Part shown: one piece after another, positions 46,780-57,804 of the stretch | How the letters are laid out: each line of letters starts with the position of its first letter | How positions within the stretch are numbered: the first letter of the stretch is position 1 | Assembly: GCA_949987705.1 (NCBI GenBank) | Contig: OX465284.1 | Span: 105,707,310-105,771,309 of the forward strand | DNA length: 64,000 nucleotides | Source of the DNA: Thereva unica | Lineage: Eukaryota; Arthropoda; Insecta; Diptera; Therevidae | Direction: 5' to 3' | The notes under the pieces: generated by a model | Databases searched by the model: none | Seen by the model: only the letters and a program-made list of their open reading frames with translations | Told to the model about the DNA's origin: nothing | Position numbers and translations under genes: made by a program

Positions 46780-47110
46780 TTTCACTTATGTCGCTATAGT
46801 TTGGTGGCCAAAGACTAAACAAATCACGGGGATTCTTAAGAGCGGAAGATTTACACTGCGTTCTTGCCTCTCCAATACTGGAGAAATAGCGACAGTTTTA
46901 ATGTCATCAATCAGCAATCATTGGACTGGCTCCATACCACCATATGGTTTCTGAACTCCCTGATCTTTAAGGACGGTTATTTCGGATAGCTTCGAGTGGG
47001 AGGAACTTATCCCTTATGGAGGCCCAAGAAGACTCTACTGGTTTACCGATATGTCAGAGATGGCTGGTGTCGCAGGAGCCAAATCCTAGGTCTCGATTGA
47101 AATGAGTAAG
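46780..47110 (+). pseudogene. LINE fragment before and at RNase H
   Basis: The + strand shows WWPKT (about 46805; typical 'YGSxVWWPKT'), then LRSCLSNTGEIATVLMSSIS and, after a stop-rich part, RLYWFTDMSEMAGVAGAKS, corresponding to the RNase H start 'xxxFTDGSKxxxGxGAG' with Met in place of Gly. This is an I/R1/Jockey-type element, dead. Confidence 0.6.
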
Positions 47111-47227
47111 GAGGCCCTCCGATTTCATGTCTGAAATACATCCTATTGGGATTTTTTTTATGTGAAAGACTAGAGGCACAGGATAGGCCCTTTATACTGT
47201 CGGCAATATATTTTCTTCGTATAGAGT

Positions 47228-47564
47228 GCTCTAGTCGGGAAGGACGGAAGGAACTGCTACAGCCTACCCACGATATTTTTAGTCCACCTAATCCCAACCA
47301 TTACTATCGCGACTTTGACATCGGGACATTGAGGCACAACTCGCTGGAGGGTTATGCCTTCTGAAATGAGTTGCTCATTAACCAACCGATGATGTGCGCT
47401 TTTGGTGGAGCGGGAAAGGGATAAGGAAGGCTATGACAGGAGGAATCAGGAATGTAAAGAGGGAAGAAGAAAGAACGAAAGTTGTGCAGAATGGGAATTC
47501 TGCCGAGATTCGAACCCGGGACCTCTGGGATGGTAGCCAAACGCCAAACGACTACCGAGGCCAC
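47228..47564 (-). mobile_element. tRNA-derived SINE, copy 2
   Basis: A reverse-strand copy of the 14.26-kb SINE, colinear end to end. The B box has one change (GGTTCGAATCT, 47506-47516). The insert ATTCCCATTCTGCACAACTT makes it slightly longer than copy 1. Confidence 0.8.
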
Positions 47565-47569
47565 CCTCT

Positions 47570-49540
47570 GATCTGCACTAGACTGAACCTTGATAAAGGT
47601 GTGAAAGGCTCCAACATTAGAATTTTTTCGAACAGTCAAGCTAACCATCAAAGCACTCTTTACTTAGAAGTTTTCTCTAAGATATATTTATAGGGTGCTT
47701 TGACGCGTTGGTCAGAAAAATGTATCGCTCTGCTGGTTCGTCGTACACTGGGGTATCAAGGCCTTGGAGGGTGCGGACAACTTCGCGAGAGAGAGGTTTG
47801 AGCTTTAGTCCAAGGCCCAGAACCTTTGTATAGGAGATCATGGTCCACCTCCAAGCCCCTGAGGGATGGACTGAACCTAGCTTATTAGGAATCAGTCTCA
47901 TGTCTCAGGCATACTAAAGAGATAATAAGATTCTTTGCCTTAAGGGCCGTTGACACTTTCAACTGTTCAAACCTTAGGCTATTGGCGAAATATCTACCTG
48001 GGCATTTGAAGCTCCGGTCTATTCCCACAATCTAGAACTGCCTTTGTAGATAACTTAAAAGTTACTAAGGCCCGCTCAAATCCAATCTTCTTCAACTAAA
48101 AACCTGCTTGTATTCGTCCTAAGGGCAGACGATTTTTCAGGTAGTATGGTACACAATAGGCCTCACTTGGCGGTTGTCGTCATAATCACATAATAACTCG
48201 TAATAAGTTTAATTTGGAATATTATTATAAGTGCGTTCTTCATTGTTTTGCAAAGTTAAATATTATATAAAACTTTTAATTGTTTCCTTACATCACAGCT
48301 AATCTTACGTCTTTACTAATTTACACATACAATCAATAACGAAACACCAAAGATCCCTAAAATTAAGGTCTATTCATTCATATCTATAATTACATAATTA
48401 TTAAAGCAAATTCCCATTCCGTGTTACAACAATATTCTGCAAAGTAATTTCATACACAAAACACAGAGAAACTTCCAAGGGTTTCTGCTCTCTTGTAATT
48501 GATAAATATTATTTTTCACTGTATCCACTCCTCCACACCCCAATATTCCAGAGAGGGTGAATATTAAAGCAGGCCAAATTTTTGAAGACATTTCAATTCG
48601 TCTTGGTTTATAAATATAACAACTTCCTTAAGCACGCTGCTGGGCTGCTGCTTCTGCCCACGTTAACATTAACATTATCATCATTTTTAACTTAACGCCA
48701 AGCGGCCTTTTATGATGTAAATTGTATTTTTATGGTAATGTATCAGAAAGTTTTTACTTAAGTTAACTTGTTAACTTCAATCACAAACCCGAACGCATGG
48801 ACATTTTGGATGGTTAAGGATTCACTTTGATGTTAAGCACACAAATCAGCGGAATTCTTTTCAATTATGGTGAAAATTGAGTTGTTTTTACCAAAAAATT
48901 TGGGAATTATATTCTCTTTGATATTATAGTACGTGGCCTTGAAGTGGTAAAAATATTATTTTACGGATTTGGTCAAGTTTCCGTTGGAGGTTTTCTATTA
49001 ATACTACTGGTTCTAGGCACAGTTAGCAAAAGTTCGTTATAAGGTTCAAGTAGTATCCATCGTTTGCTCTGGTGGAATTTAATTTAAAAATAAATCCCTA
49101 TTCCTACGGGCATCAGCTCAATGTATAATTTGTTAACCTTCATCAAAGTTCTTCACCCACTTTTGTGTCCTATCATTTTCCTAAACCTTGAAAATGTTTG
49201 CTTGAATACCAGAAGCAGCGACATAAATCTTATAAAATTCTAGTGTAAAATGTTGTCTCGGGAAAAAGCAAGAAAAGCTTTAAAAGTTGAGAATATAAAG
49301 AGCTTTTTTGGTTGATGTCTTTGTTTATTGTAAGAAGAAAACCACGATAGCTTAACTCCTAACCAACAGGACCTTAGTGAATTTTTTATTTCATACAGGG
49401 TGAATATAATTCTAAATATATTTAAAGAAACGCGTAGTGAGATAAGAACTCCCATATATTATTAGCAGATATACTCTCAGATATTTTTCAAAGATTTTGT
49501 GTTTACTCTAAGCTAAAATAAAAAAATAAATAAAAGCTTG
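47570..49540. other. No gene recognised
   Basis: A 74-codon minus-strand ORF at 47677-47901 has no known motif. From about 48180 on it is very AT-rich. LTR sequence of the 49.8-kb primer site probably begins within 49.2-49.5 kb. Confidence 0.35.
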
Positions 49541-49544
49541 GGAT

Positions 49545-49700
49545 CACATTTCTTCTTCTTTCTTTACGCTCCTTTAATGCCCTCCAGCTGACTCTGTTTT
49601 GTGCGACAGCTCTCAGCTCCGACCAGGATCTACCAGTTATTTCGGCTTCTGCTAGTAGGGTTCTCCTCCACGTTGTTCTAGGTGGTATCACATTTGCAGA
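49545..49700 (-). pseudogene. RTE-like LINE C-terminal fragment
   Basis: The minus strand reads IPPRTTWRRTLLAEAEITGR followed by SWSELRAVAQNRVSWRALKE, the 'TWRRxxxxExxxxGxSWxExxxxAxxRxxWR' end of insect LINE proteins. It runs into the LTR end upstream of the 49.8-kb primer site, apparently inserted in that LTR. Confidence 0.6.
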
Positions 49701-49810
49701 GCAATTATTGTTAATTAATAAAGTTAGGAATAATGTGCATCTTGTTCTATCCATCAAAGTTTAATCTCTATTTGTATTAATAAATTATTCTCATAAATCC
49801 CCCAAAAAAA

Positions 49811-49828
49811 TGGTGGCAGCGGTGGGAT
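49811..49828 (+). mobile_element. tRNA-Leu primer binding site, copy 5
   Basis: An exact site after the LTR end TTGTTCTATCCATCAAAGTT.. ..TCTCATAAATCCCCCAAAAAAA. Confidence 0.8.
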
Positions 49829-50690
49829 TTATTTTTAAGTTGCTGACCCGATAGTCGTTGCCCTGTCCAAATTTCAATAAATTTGATAGTAATCGGTTTG
49901 TGCAATTGTGGAAATGCAAAAAGAAGGTAAATATTAAAAGGAAAAGTATTTATGAGTGATCACTGTATCTGTATCTGACCATGGACATTACAGGAGAAGT
50001 ACATTCAGAAGTACGCTAATGAGAAGTTTTACATGAAAGATTAATTATATCGGCAATACACGGCCTAAATCTGTGCTGTCCCTTGAGATAAACCACCAAA
50101 CATACTTAATTTCATGAAACGATTTGGATAAATTTAAAACAGAATCACGATTCAACTGAAAAAAAAACTGAATCAATTTGTCGTCATTATCTAACCCATT
50201 GGCCTCATTCAGAGTTTGACAATCAGCTTTCAGCGGTCAAATGACATTTACGCATCTAGCGAAATAAGCTGGAGTAGAAATAAAACAACTTCATTTGTTA
50301 GACAGCTCGCGAAACAATACAAAAGTAAAAAACAAATGCATTTATATTTTAATTTAAGCTGGAATGCAGCTTTCCAGATTTTTCTCCAGATCGTTCCAAT
50401 TTTTTTCTATTGAGTTGTTTCCATTCCGACAGCATAACAATCAAATATGTCGTGCGCATCGTGACTTGTTTTGATCTCATACAAAAATCCCCCGTAGAAC
50501 AAAGCGCTTTCCTCTTTCCTGAATTTTGCAATTGTCCGGTCACATTTTCCCTAAAAACCTTACGAACACATTACGAATACATTTTAAAAAAAGCTAGCCA
50601 ATCGATCTAGCCATTCTTAAGAGATGTGCTGACCAACGAACAGCATATCATTTTAATTTATATTGATTATACTCATAAATTCCCGATAAT

Positions 50691-50708
50691 TGGTGGCAGC
50701 GGTGGGAT
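50691..50708 (+). mobile_element. tRNA-Leu primer binding site, copy 6
   Basis: An exact site after ACTCATAAATTCCCGATAAT. The leader TTTCTGGAATTACAAGGGCG matches copies 1-3. A gypsy-type integrase remnant follows 0.4-1.1 kb downstream in the same orientation. Confidence 0.85.
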
Positions 50709-51099
50709 TAAAGTTTAAATTAGATGGAATGCTATGAAGGTAGTTTCTGGAATTACAAGGGCGGTTTAAAAATAATTAAAAATTGCGAAGAAATTAAAGT
50801 TTAGTAAAAGAAAACAAAGCGAAAGAGGAGGCAAGATCAACCCAAAGAGCCTGCCTGCAAAGAAAGAACTATAGTAACGCACAATCAATTTTTATTAAAG
50901 ATTAGCGACATTGAAGCTGAAGAAAATATAAATATTACAACAATTCTGACGTTTTTATATGTATAAATTAATTCAGCTCACTGTAAACCAACTTTAAAAT
51001 TTGTTGAAAAAGAGAGGCCAACGATACATTAGTTAGCGTACCAAGATTGATCTAGTTCAGCGACTATATTAGGCAACAAGTCAGGATACGAATTTAATA

Positions 51100-51780
51100 G
51101 ATAATAAGATTAAAGGCGATGACAGGACAGTTGGTACAGAGCTGCTAGGTATGCCAACTGAATTCAACAAGTTCCCTCCTAGCAGTCCATATATATTTAT
51201 GACGGAGTTGTGCTCAAATGGCAATATTTAGCAAATCATGGGTACAACCGTTGTGCCACGTGCTATCGGTCAAGTCGAAAGGCTTAATCAAATCATATTA
51301 GCCTTCATAGTAAAATTATAGAGTAAAGGACTAACAAATTGGTAGTGACATGTCAATAAATTGAAGCAGTCTTTGAATTCTACGCCAAGTCCAGAAACGA
51401 AGGGATCGCGCTTTCAGTTTCATATAGGGGTTCTCATAAGCAAGGCGGAGGATGCAGATTTCGCCAGGAAATTGGATGAAACTTTTGTAGATGGCTTTTT
51501 AATATAAGTAGGCAATTGCCAAATTTGAAGAAGAAAATCGTCGTCATTAGCAGAGATGTCGAAAAGCTGCTCTTCTATATAAATTAAGAGATCTGATGGT
51601 TAATGAGAACGCGTAAGTAAGTACAAGTTTTTCCCAAGACTATAGGTTGTAATGAAGCAATTAAATAAAAATGTAACAACAGCTATGAATCAGCTAAAGA
51701 AAGTCGGATATCAAGACGGCTCCCTTATCACAATATCATCAGCTGAGAATAAGAACAAGATAAGGTGAGAGGCCGTACCG
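51100..51780 (+). pseudogene. Gypsy-type integrase remnant downstream of a tRNA-Leu primer site
   Basis: The + strand reads MGTTVVPRAIGQVERLNQII followed by LAFIVKL, matching integrase 'RxxANGQVERxNxxI' (Asn changed to Ile); the Glu of the DDE triad sits in this region of the family. Then SLNSTPSPETKG and FQFHIGVLISKAEDADFARK, as in 'INSTxxxxxGxxPFELLxGxxxRxxED'. Several in-frame stops are present. The position and strand make it the likely pol remainder of the element primed at 50691. Confidence 0.7.
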
Positions 51781-51884
51781 TGGCCGATCTCTCGGATCAA
51801 AGTCAATCATTATCACCACTTTACGCTAAGTATTTCTTTAAAGGATTTTCTGTTTACTCTAAGTTGACTTAGAAAAATCAGTTT

Positions 51885-51965
51885 AAAAAATGTGCACCGC
51901 CGGAAATCGAACCACAAACCTTTGGAACGGTAATCCCTTTCATCATAGGTTACCCAGTATTTTGT
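51885..51965 (-). mobile_element. Short SINE remnant
   Basis: On the minus strand, TTACCGTTCCAAAGG..GTGGTTCGATTTCCGGC follows CTACCATCCCAGAGGTCCCGGGTTCGAATCTCGGC of the SINE with scattered changes, keeping most of the B box (GGTTCGATTTC). Confidence 0.4.
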
Positions 51966-51969
51966 GTGT

Positions 51970-53035
51970 TCACTACAAACCTATCAATTTAAAGTAAACG
52001 AAACTTTTAAAATTTTGATTTTTTTTAAACAAGTCAAACAGGATCTGTATCCTCAAATCTTGCTCCTTATATTCAATACAAAAATAAATTCTTCCAGGAA
52101 AAGTTTATTTTTCCGGGAATATTACCGCAATTTATGGACATAAATGAATAAATTTCAAGAAATCCCAAATGATGCTATCAAAATCACATACCATAAACAA
52201 TACTTGATTGGCTGAAAAAGAAAGGATTTATTGGTTATAGTAATCAATCCCTTCACTGAACTGTAAATTGAAAAACGAAAAGACATGTCTGTACTACGAA
52301 TTGAACTATTTACTATATAATAAATCTTCCATCTTCTTCTGCAGACAATTTTCTGTTCACATTCGCTCCAGTTAATATTTGAAAAAATTCTTTCACGTAC
52401 AAAATATAAAAAGGGTCTTATTGATTAAATCCGTAATACGTATAAGAAATGTTATTGTCAATGCGAGATTTATTTTTTGAAATAAAAATTAATTCTTTTG
52501 GTGTATCCTTACATATTTTGAAAGTCGAAAGCATTAGGGACTCACTCGAATCCTTTGCTTTTAGTTGACAGAATTTTAACCTAAATTAATTCATAAAAAT
52601 AAAACTCAATTAAGGTCAAATTAACCCTTAAATTATAAGGGTTTAAAACAACCATTAAAAATCATATTTTTACCTTCAAGTTGAAAAAATTTGGTAGAAT
52701 TAATTGAAGTATTTAATTATTATTTCTATGTCAAATATTGATGATTCGAGCAATTTTTTATTTAATAACATAATAATTATTATTCAAATATTCAGATTTC
52801 AGGTTGACTTTTAATATTCCGGGAAGTTTCTCTGATATTATTAATTTATGACATGGTAAATTCATATTTTAAAAGGCAATTATCGTTCCCTTTTGATAGG
52901 TTGAGGGCTGAATCTGTCATTTATTAATTGGTTTTATGCTAATAAAATCAAGGGATGGATTTTTACAACAATTTAATATGATTGTCTGTTTTTTAAAGGA
53001 TTAACGATAATCAATCGAGTTTTTTAATGAATTAT
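51970..53035. other. No gene recognised
   Basis: Extremely AT-rich, with no ORF or repeat structure of note. Confidence 0.45.
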
Positions 53036-53037
53036 TT

Positions 53038-53405
53038 ATAGAAACCTTGATGTCGTGCGCCCAAAAAGAAGGAAGGAGCATTCATGGTGATGACAGTTGC
53101 ATTCAGAACCAAAATCTTGTTTAGTTAGGAAGTAAAATAAGTGGAGAGTTCTGCGCTTCTATGGCGAATCACTGAACACCAGATTTCCACCGATTTAATG
53201 CCTTCGAAATAATGTCTACCAAAAAATCTACGCCTATGATCCGTAAAATATTGACGACATAGGAAATCAGCATAAAAAAACATATGTAAGCCATTTGGAC
53301 GATATCACAGTAAAAAAAATGGTAAATCTGTTTCATACATCGAAATAGCATTGAGAAAAATGAGTGTCTGACAACATAAAAAAAAACAATGGCGAAAAAC
53401 AGCAT
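53038..53405 (-). pseudogene. Unassigned membrane-protein-like fragment, duplicate A
   Basis: Two open stretches on the minus strand. One (53405-53169, 78 codons) is hydrophobic and aromatic with two or three possible helices (SFFSMLFRCMKQIYHFFYCD; MAYICFFMLISYVVNILRII). The other (53157-53038) ends KQDFGSECNC..GRTTSRFL and a stop. The second has a homologue at 54150-54390 with the same TTSRFL-stop ending. The composition recalls insect chemoreceptors, but I find no diagnostic motif; this is a guess. Confidence 0.25.
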
Positions 53406-53604
53406 CGAAGCTATGTAACGGACCTAGCGAACTTGCTAGATGGGTGGTATTATTAACACGACATTTATAGACTCATATAGAAGAAGTGAAAACTATCGAC
53501 ACGTGATTGGTATTTCGCTGAAAGAAGACAGAAATTTCAATTGCTTTTCTCAGTCTTCGTCATTAGTGGCTCTAACAGAAAGAATCAAATCCGTTACATA
53601 AATT

Positions 53605-53622
53605 TGGTGGCAGCGATGGGAT
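53605..53622 (+). mobile_element. tRNA-Leu primer binding site, copy 7 (one mismatch)
   Basis: TGGTGGCAGCGATGGGAT after CCGTTACATAAATT. The LTR end is less like the others and no gag or pol follows. Confidence 0.65.
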
Positions 53623-53919
53623 ACGTCAAATTCGCCAGATTACGACTTCCCCGCTATAGCACTCCAAACATCTTAACGCAGAGAGTTTTTCGATGTTATA
53701 TAAGCTAGATTTCTTGCCAATCCAGAGCCTACCGTGTTTTTTTATAAGCTTTATGTTAGCTTTACCTGTATGTTGAATTTTGTATGTTATATGGCGTTGT
53801 AGTATGTAAACAAGTCTTGCATCTTGATTTTGACCCACTTCGATATTACCGATCAACTTTTAATTTTGCACATATGTATAGTTAGCGTGACAATGCAATC
53901 TGACCACTTTGTATACAAA

Positions 53920-54075
53920 TCAATATGGCGGTTCCAAGATGGCGGCTGAATTTTGCAAAGTGCTCCCCGACCGTCGACATGGGTATCATATGCAAGAGAA
54001 TGACAAGTAGACTACAATTAGCTATGTGGCGTCATTCAAAATTCAAAATGGCCGCGAAGACAAAAATGGCGGCTA
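53920..54075 (+). promoter_or_regulatory. Cluster of ATGGCSGC motifs
   Basis: ATGGCGGT (53925), AAGATGGCGGC (53936), AAAATGGCCGC (54045) and AAAATGGCGGC (54063) occur within 155 bases. AAGATGGCGGC is the full YY1/Pho-type binding word. Such words also occur inside some DNA transposons, so the role is open. Confidence 0.35.
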
Positions 54076-54149
54076 CCATTTTCTTTACAACCCACTTGTT
54101 ATGAGTATGAAATGAAAGGAAATGACTAGAACAATCCCTATTTTTTTAG

Positions 54150-54390
54150 TTGTCTATAAAAACCTTGATGTCGTGTGTCTTAAAAGATGTAAGGACAGTT
54201 CAAGGTAAAAGCATTTGCATCCAAACCAAAAATCTCTTTGATGCAATGGGGACCGGCATTCGGACATGAGTTTATGGTGATTTTTTACACCCACTTTTAA
54301 TCTGGATGAGCAAAAGATTGCACTCACACAAATAACAAATGCGAAGCAAGATTGTGACAAAAACAAACAGAATATCGTGTAGCTTCTCAA
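54150..54390 (-). pseudogene. Unassigned fragment, duplicate B
   Basis: A 78-codon minus-strand frame, hydrophobic at first (FCLFLSQSCFAFVICVSAIF), ending QRDFWFGCKC..RHTTSRFL and a stop. DNA similarity to 53041-53130 runs over about 90 bases (TATARAAACCTTGATGTCGTGYG..). A shared stop codon suggests a duplicated 3' exon; the gene identity is unknown. Confidence 0.25.
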
Positions 54391-55604
54391 AAGCTGCTTT
54401 AGTTAAATGTGAAGTTTGCTACCTTCAGCATCTTCAGTAAACTTTCAGAAAAGGTTTTTGCGTCTAAATAAGTTCATCCTTGCTTATAATGGGTATAATG
54501 AGATGTCTTCCTTGCGTATTATGCCTTATTGGCAAAAGAAAGGAGTACAATGGAGGAATGCTTGACCACTTCACACTATGCATGGTTATGGTAGACAACG
54601 AACGGAGCAGCGGGCCCTTGGAAAAATCTTAAGTCGGATCTTAGACTTAGATCTAATTGCAAATAGATAGATGAGTGCAAATTCATTATTAATAAGTAAA
54701 ATTGAAGAATACGTACTCCATGAATTATGGAAACTAAAATAAATCGCACATCCCTACGATAACACCAATTATCCCTGCATTCATATCCGCCAACAATGCT
54801 TAAATCCTTACCCAAAACATATTTTTGTAATACCACTATCACCATTATATAGTGGCAACATTCCAATATCAGGAAAACTCCAATTAGTATTCAAAAACTC
54901 CCATCAATACAAATTTCAACCAAAAATATTTTCGCTCCAGTGAAAATTCCTTCAAATTATAGCAATGAATTCTAATGAACTATTATCGCCTGCCGTAGGA
55001 GGATACAGCATTTTCCATACGCGTTCGTTAATCCCGCCGAATTGGGGATACACTGAAAACCCCTGAAAAATTTCCGTACGGCTTTAAATAATATTTATAG
55101 CCCATCTCCAGGGCTAGTATAGTATTTTATAGATTCGTACGTCGATCGTATATGTGTATGCAGTAAATATACATATGTCCTTCATTGACAAAATAATCCC
55201 ATTGAATTGAAAATCAATATTCATTAAAGTCTTGAGGAGCATACCCCGAAATTTTATTATTAGAGATTTTTTAGATTTGACATAGAATTGAATTTTGATT
55301 GAACTGAATTTATTCTCGCCTTATTTTTGATAGGACAGAGGGGGTTGAAGAGTGTGAGAGTGAGATCAGGCACAGCAAAACGTTTATAATTTGGAAAATA
55401 AACGTACATCGATGCGCTATATGACTTTAATTAGAATGTAAGTGAATTTGGGCAGAACTTTCGTTTTGATTTAATTTTTGTAGTCAATTAAAATTTTATT
55501 CTACAGGAACACAATGCTCCAAGGTCGGAACAAAGTAGGTCAACTGTTAATATAAAAATCACTAGTAAAACTGTAATCCTAGTGTCCAGAGATATAACTA
55601 GAAG

Positions 55605-55931
55605 ATGAATATTCCAAAGGGACATAAATATTCTAGGGGCAGTTCTCCTGGTTGGGGGTTGGTGTTTGGGCGACAGGCTGGCAACTTCTCATTGGAAAAT
55701 AATTCTTGTTATGGAATTGAATCTCGAAATAGTCAGGATTTGTGGCCAAGACTACAGTACTTACATAAAAGTAATGATTTAAGGAACAACGATATGCATA
55801 TAACATTAAAAATTATGAAATTTCTGGATTACATATGTAGACCTGGGATACTGTCAGAAATGAAAGGTGGACTTAGGGGATATAGAATATTCGCCTCCGG
55901 ACTACAAGAACTGCATAAGATGAGCAGGTAA
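55605..55931 (+). CDS. Unassigned 108-codon ORF
   Basis: Begins MNIPKGHKYSRGSSPGWGLV and ends GLRGYRIFASGLQELHKMSR; basic, with Gly and Asn. No domain is recognised, no splice pattern is obvious and no neighbouring exon was found. It could be an eroded element. Confidence 0.2.
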   Translation: MNIPKGHKYSRGSSPGWGLVFGRQAGNFSLENNSCYGIESRNSQDLWPRLQYLHKSNDLRNNDMHITLKIMKFLDYICRPGILSEMKGGLRGYRIFASGLQELHKMSR

Positions 55932-56320
55932 AAGAAGAGACGCTACCATCAGCGGCAATGAAACTACAACGACGAAAAAATTAGGGACAAGATATAGAAG
56001 TAACAACAGTCAAACAAAAGAACACATAGATACTATTCCTATCCTTTCTGTTTACGATTTTTTTTCTCAGTAAATAGAAATCACGTAAAAACGGCTAAAA
56101 AACTTCGTGGAAGTGGTTTCCAAGAAATTGTATTACTCCAGTGCAATTCATGTCAAAATTTAAAGTGAGGGTAATCAAGAGTCGCGCAGTGTATATCACG
56201 GACTCCTATAAGCTAATAGAACTATGTTAAAATGACAACAGAAAAGTTAAGAGTCTCTCTGTTCCGCAGCTTGTTTGCAGTTTCTGATACTGAGTAGTTT
56301 TGCTGCATCAGCCATAACAC

Positions 56321-56349
56321 TGTGTTCCCACCTTAACTGTGGGAACACA
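56321..56349. other. Perfect 11-bp hairpin
   Basis: TGTGTTCCCAC, a 7-base loop CTTAACT, then GTGGGAACACA. It lies about 100 bases before the first recognisable LINE coding sequence on the + strand. Confidence 0.6.
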
Positions 56350-56439
56350 AACGCAGTAGCTTGGCATGAGTTGAAACTTAACACTCTTTGTATAAGTCGA
56401 TAGTTTTGTAGATTTTTATTTTGGTTTATCTATTGAGTT

Positions 56440-57800
56440 TGATCCTTCAGTGTCATTGAAAATGGTATGGAATTTGCGCCATTTGGGTGTTCATTTTAAA
56501 AAAAGAAGTCACCGCCCCTTCAACCTCTGTCCTGAAACCCTAAACCAACATTTCTTATCGCCGTACCCGTTTTCCTCGTCTTGGAAGCTTGCTGCAATTA
56601 TACCAATATACGAATGCCCATCTCCTGCTTGTTGTTCTGATTTTCGGCCTATTAGTATTCTTCCATTTCTGGCTAAGGTTCTTTAAATGCTGGTAGCTGA
56701 TCCTTGAGTATTGTGATCGACTTATAAATGGGTGGCAGTGTGGATTTCACAAGCATCACAGCTGTCAAACCACGCTTCTCAAAGTTACAACTGATATCCG
56801 AATTTCTCTCGACGTTCACCACGTTTGCTGCCTATTACTGCTAGACTTCTCTGAAGCCTTTGATAGCGTCAATCACACTCTGCTTTTGCGGAAACTCTCC
56901 TCTCGTGTTTATTTTTCTACTTCTGCTATCAAACTCTTGCAAGCTTTTTAACCAACCGCTCTCAGAAAGTTATACTTGGTGGTTGTAGTTCCTCGATAGC
57001 TTCACTTGGTCTTGGGGTACCCCAAGGTTCTATCCTGGGACCTCTCTTATTCAGCATCTTTATTAATGATTTTCCTTCGGTAGTAACACATTCTAAGATT
57101 CATATGAACGCTGATGATGTGCAACTTTATATATCTCAGCGCCCAATGAATAGATTCAAAGAAGTGTGGACGAGCTTGCTGCTGACCCACTCCGTATTTC
57201 TTCTTCACGACCTCAAACTTACTTCAACTTAATCCTTCGAAGTCTTATTAAATCTTTTTCTCCCATTCTGCCACGCTTCATTCTGACCTCTCCTTTATCG
57301 CTTTAGTTAGTATTGAGAAGGTAATAAATCTAGGAGGATCTTGAATGCTAAAATGACCTTCTACGATCATGTTAGTTCCTTCATTCGTAAAACATACGGG
57401 CAACTGCCGAAACTTAAGTTCCATTGCGGTTTGCTCAATTGGACTGTCCATATGTACTTAGTAAAAGCACTATTTTTACCCCTTCTAATGCAGAGTCTGT
57501 CTATTTTTCCTGGGCTAGGTGCCTCCTGCGCCCGTAAACTAGAAATTGCCTTTAACGACTGTGTTCGTTTTATTTACAAGTAATGCCGTTTTGACCATAT
57601 CTTGATTGATATTTTTTTTTTGAATTGTTTAAGCTTTATCCAGATTTCAAACAATCAAGAAATGTGCATTTTCTCTAAATGTTTTGCCAATCAATACAAG
57701 AATAAATTTCAACACCAAACAACAAATTTAAGTACCTTTCACTTCCGACATTCCAAATTGCTTAATACCTCAATGCGTTTAGTCAAGTGTTTTCAGTAGC
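56440..57800 (+). pseudogene. CR1/Jockey-type LINE reverse transcriptase
   Basis: Motifs in order on the + strand: SWKLAAIIPIYECPSPACCS, then DFRPISILPFLAKVL; FHKHHSCQTTLLKVTTDIRI; LLLDFSEAFDSVNHTLLLRK; a shifted segment LGVPQGSILGPLLFSIF; HMNADDVQLY, where Tyr of YADD is Asn; and LNAKMTFYDHVSSFIRKTYG with SARKLEIAFNDCVRFIYK-like sequence to 57583 and a His-rich tail to about 57800. Stops and frameshifts split it into at least six pieces. Related sequence is at 63640-64000. Confidence 0.85.
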
Positions 57801-57804
57801 ACCC

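Larger units (their letters stand above)
54400..56430. other. AT-rich DNA; one unassigned ORF and one hairpin
   Basis: Nothing recognisable apart from the ORF at 55605-55931 and the hairpin at 56321-56349, listed separately. Confidence 0.4.
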
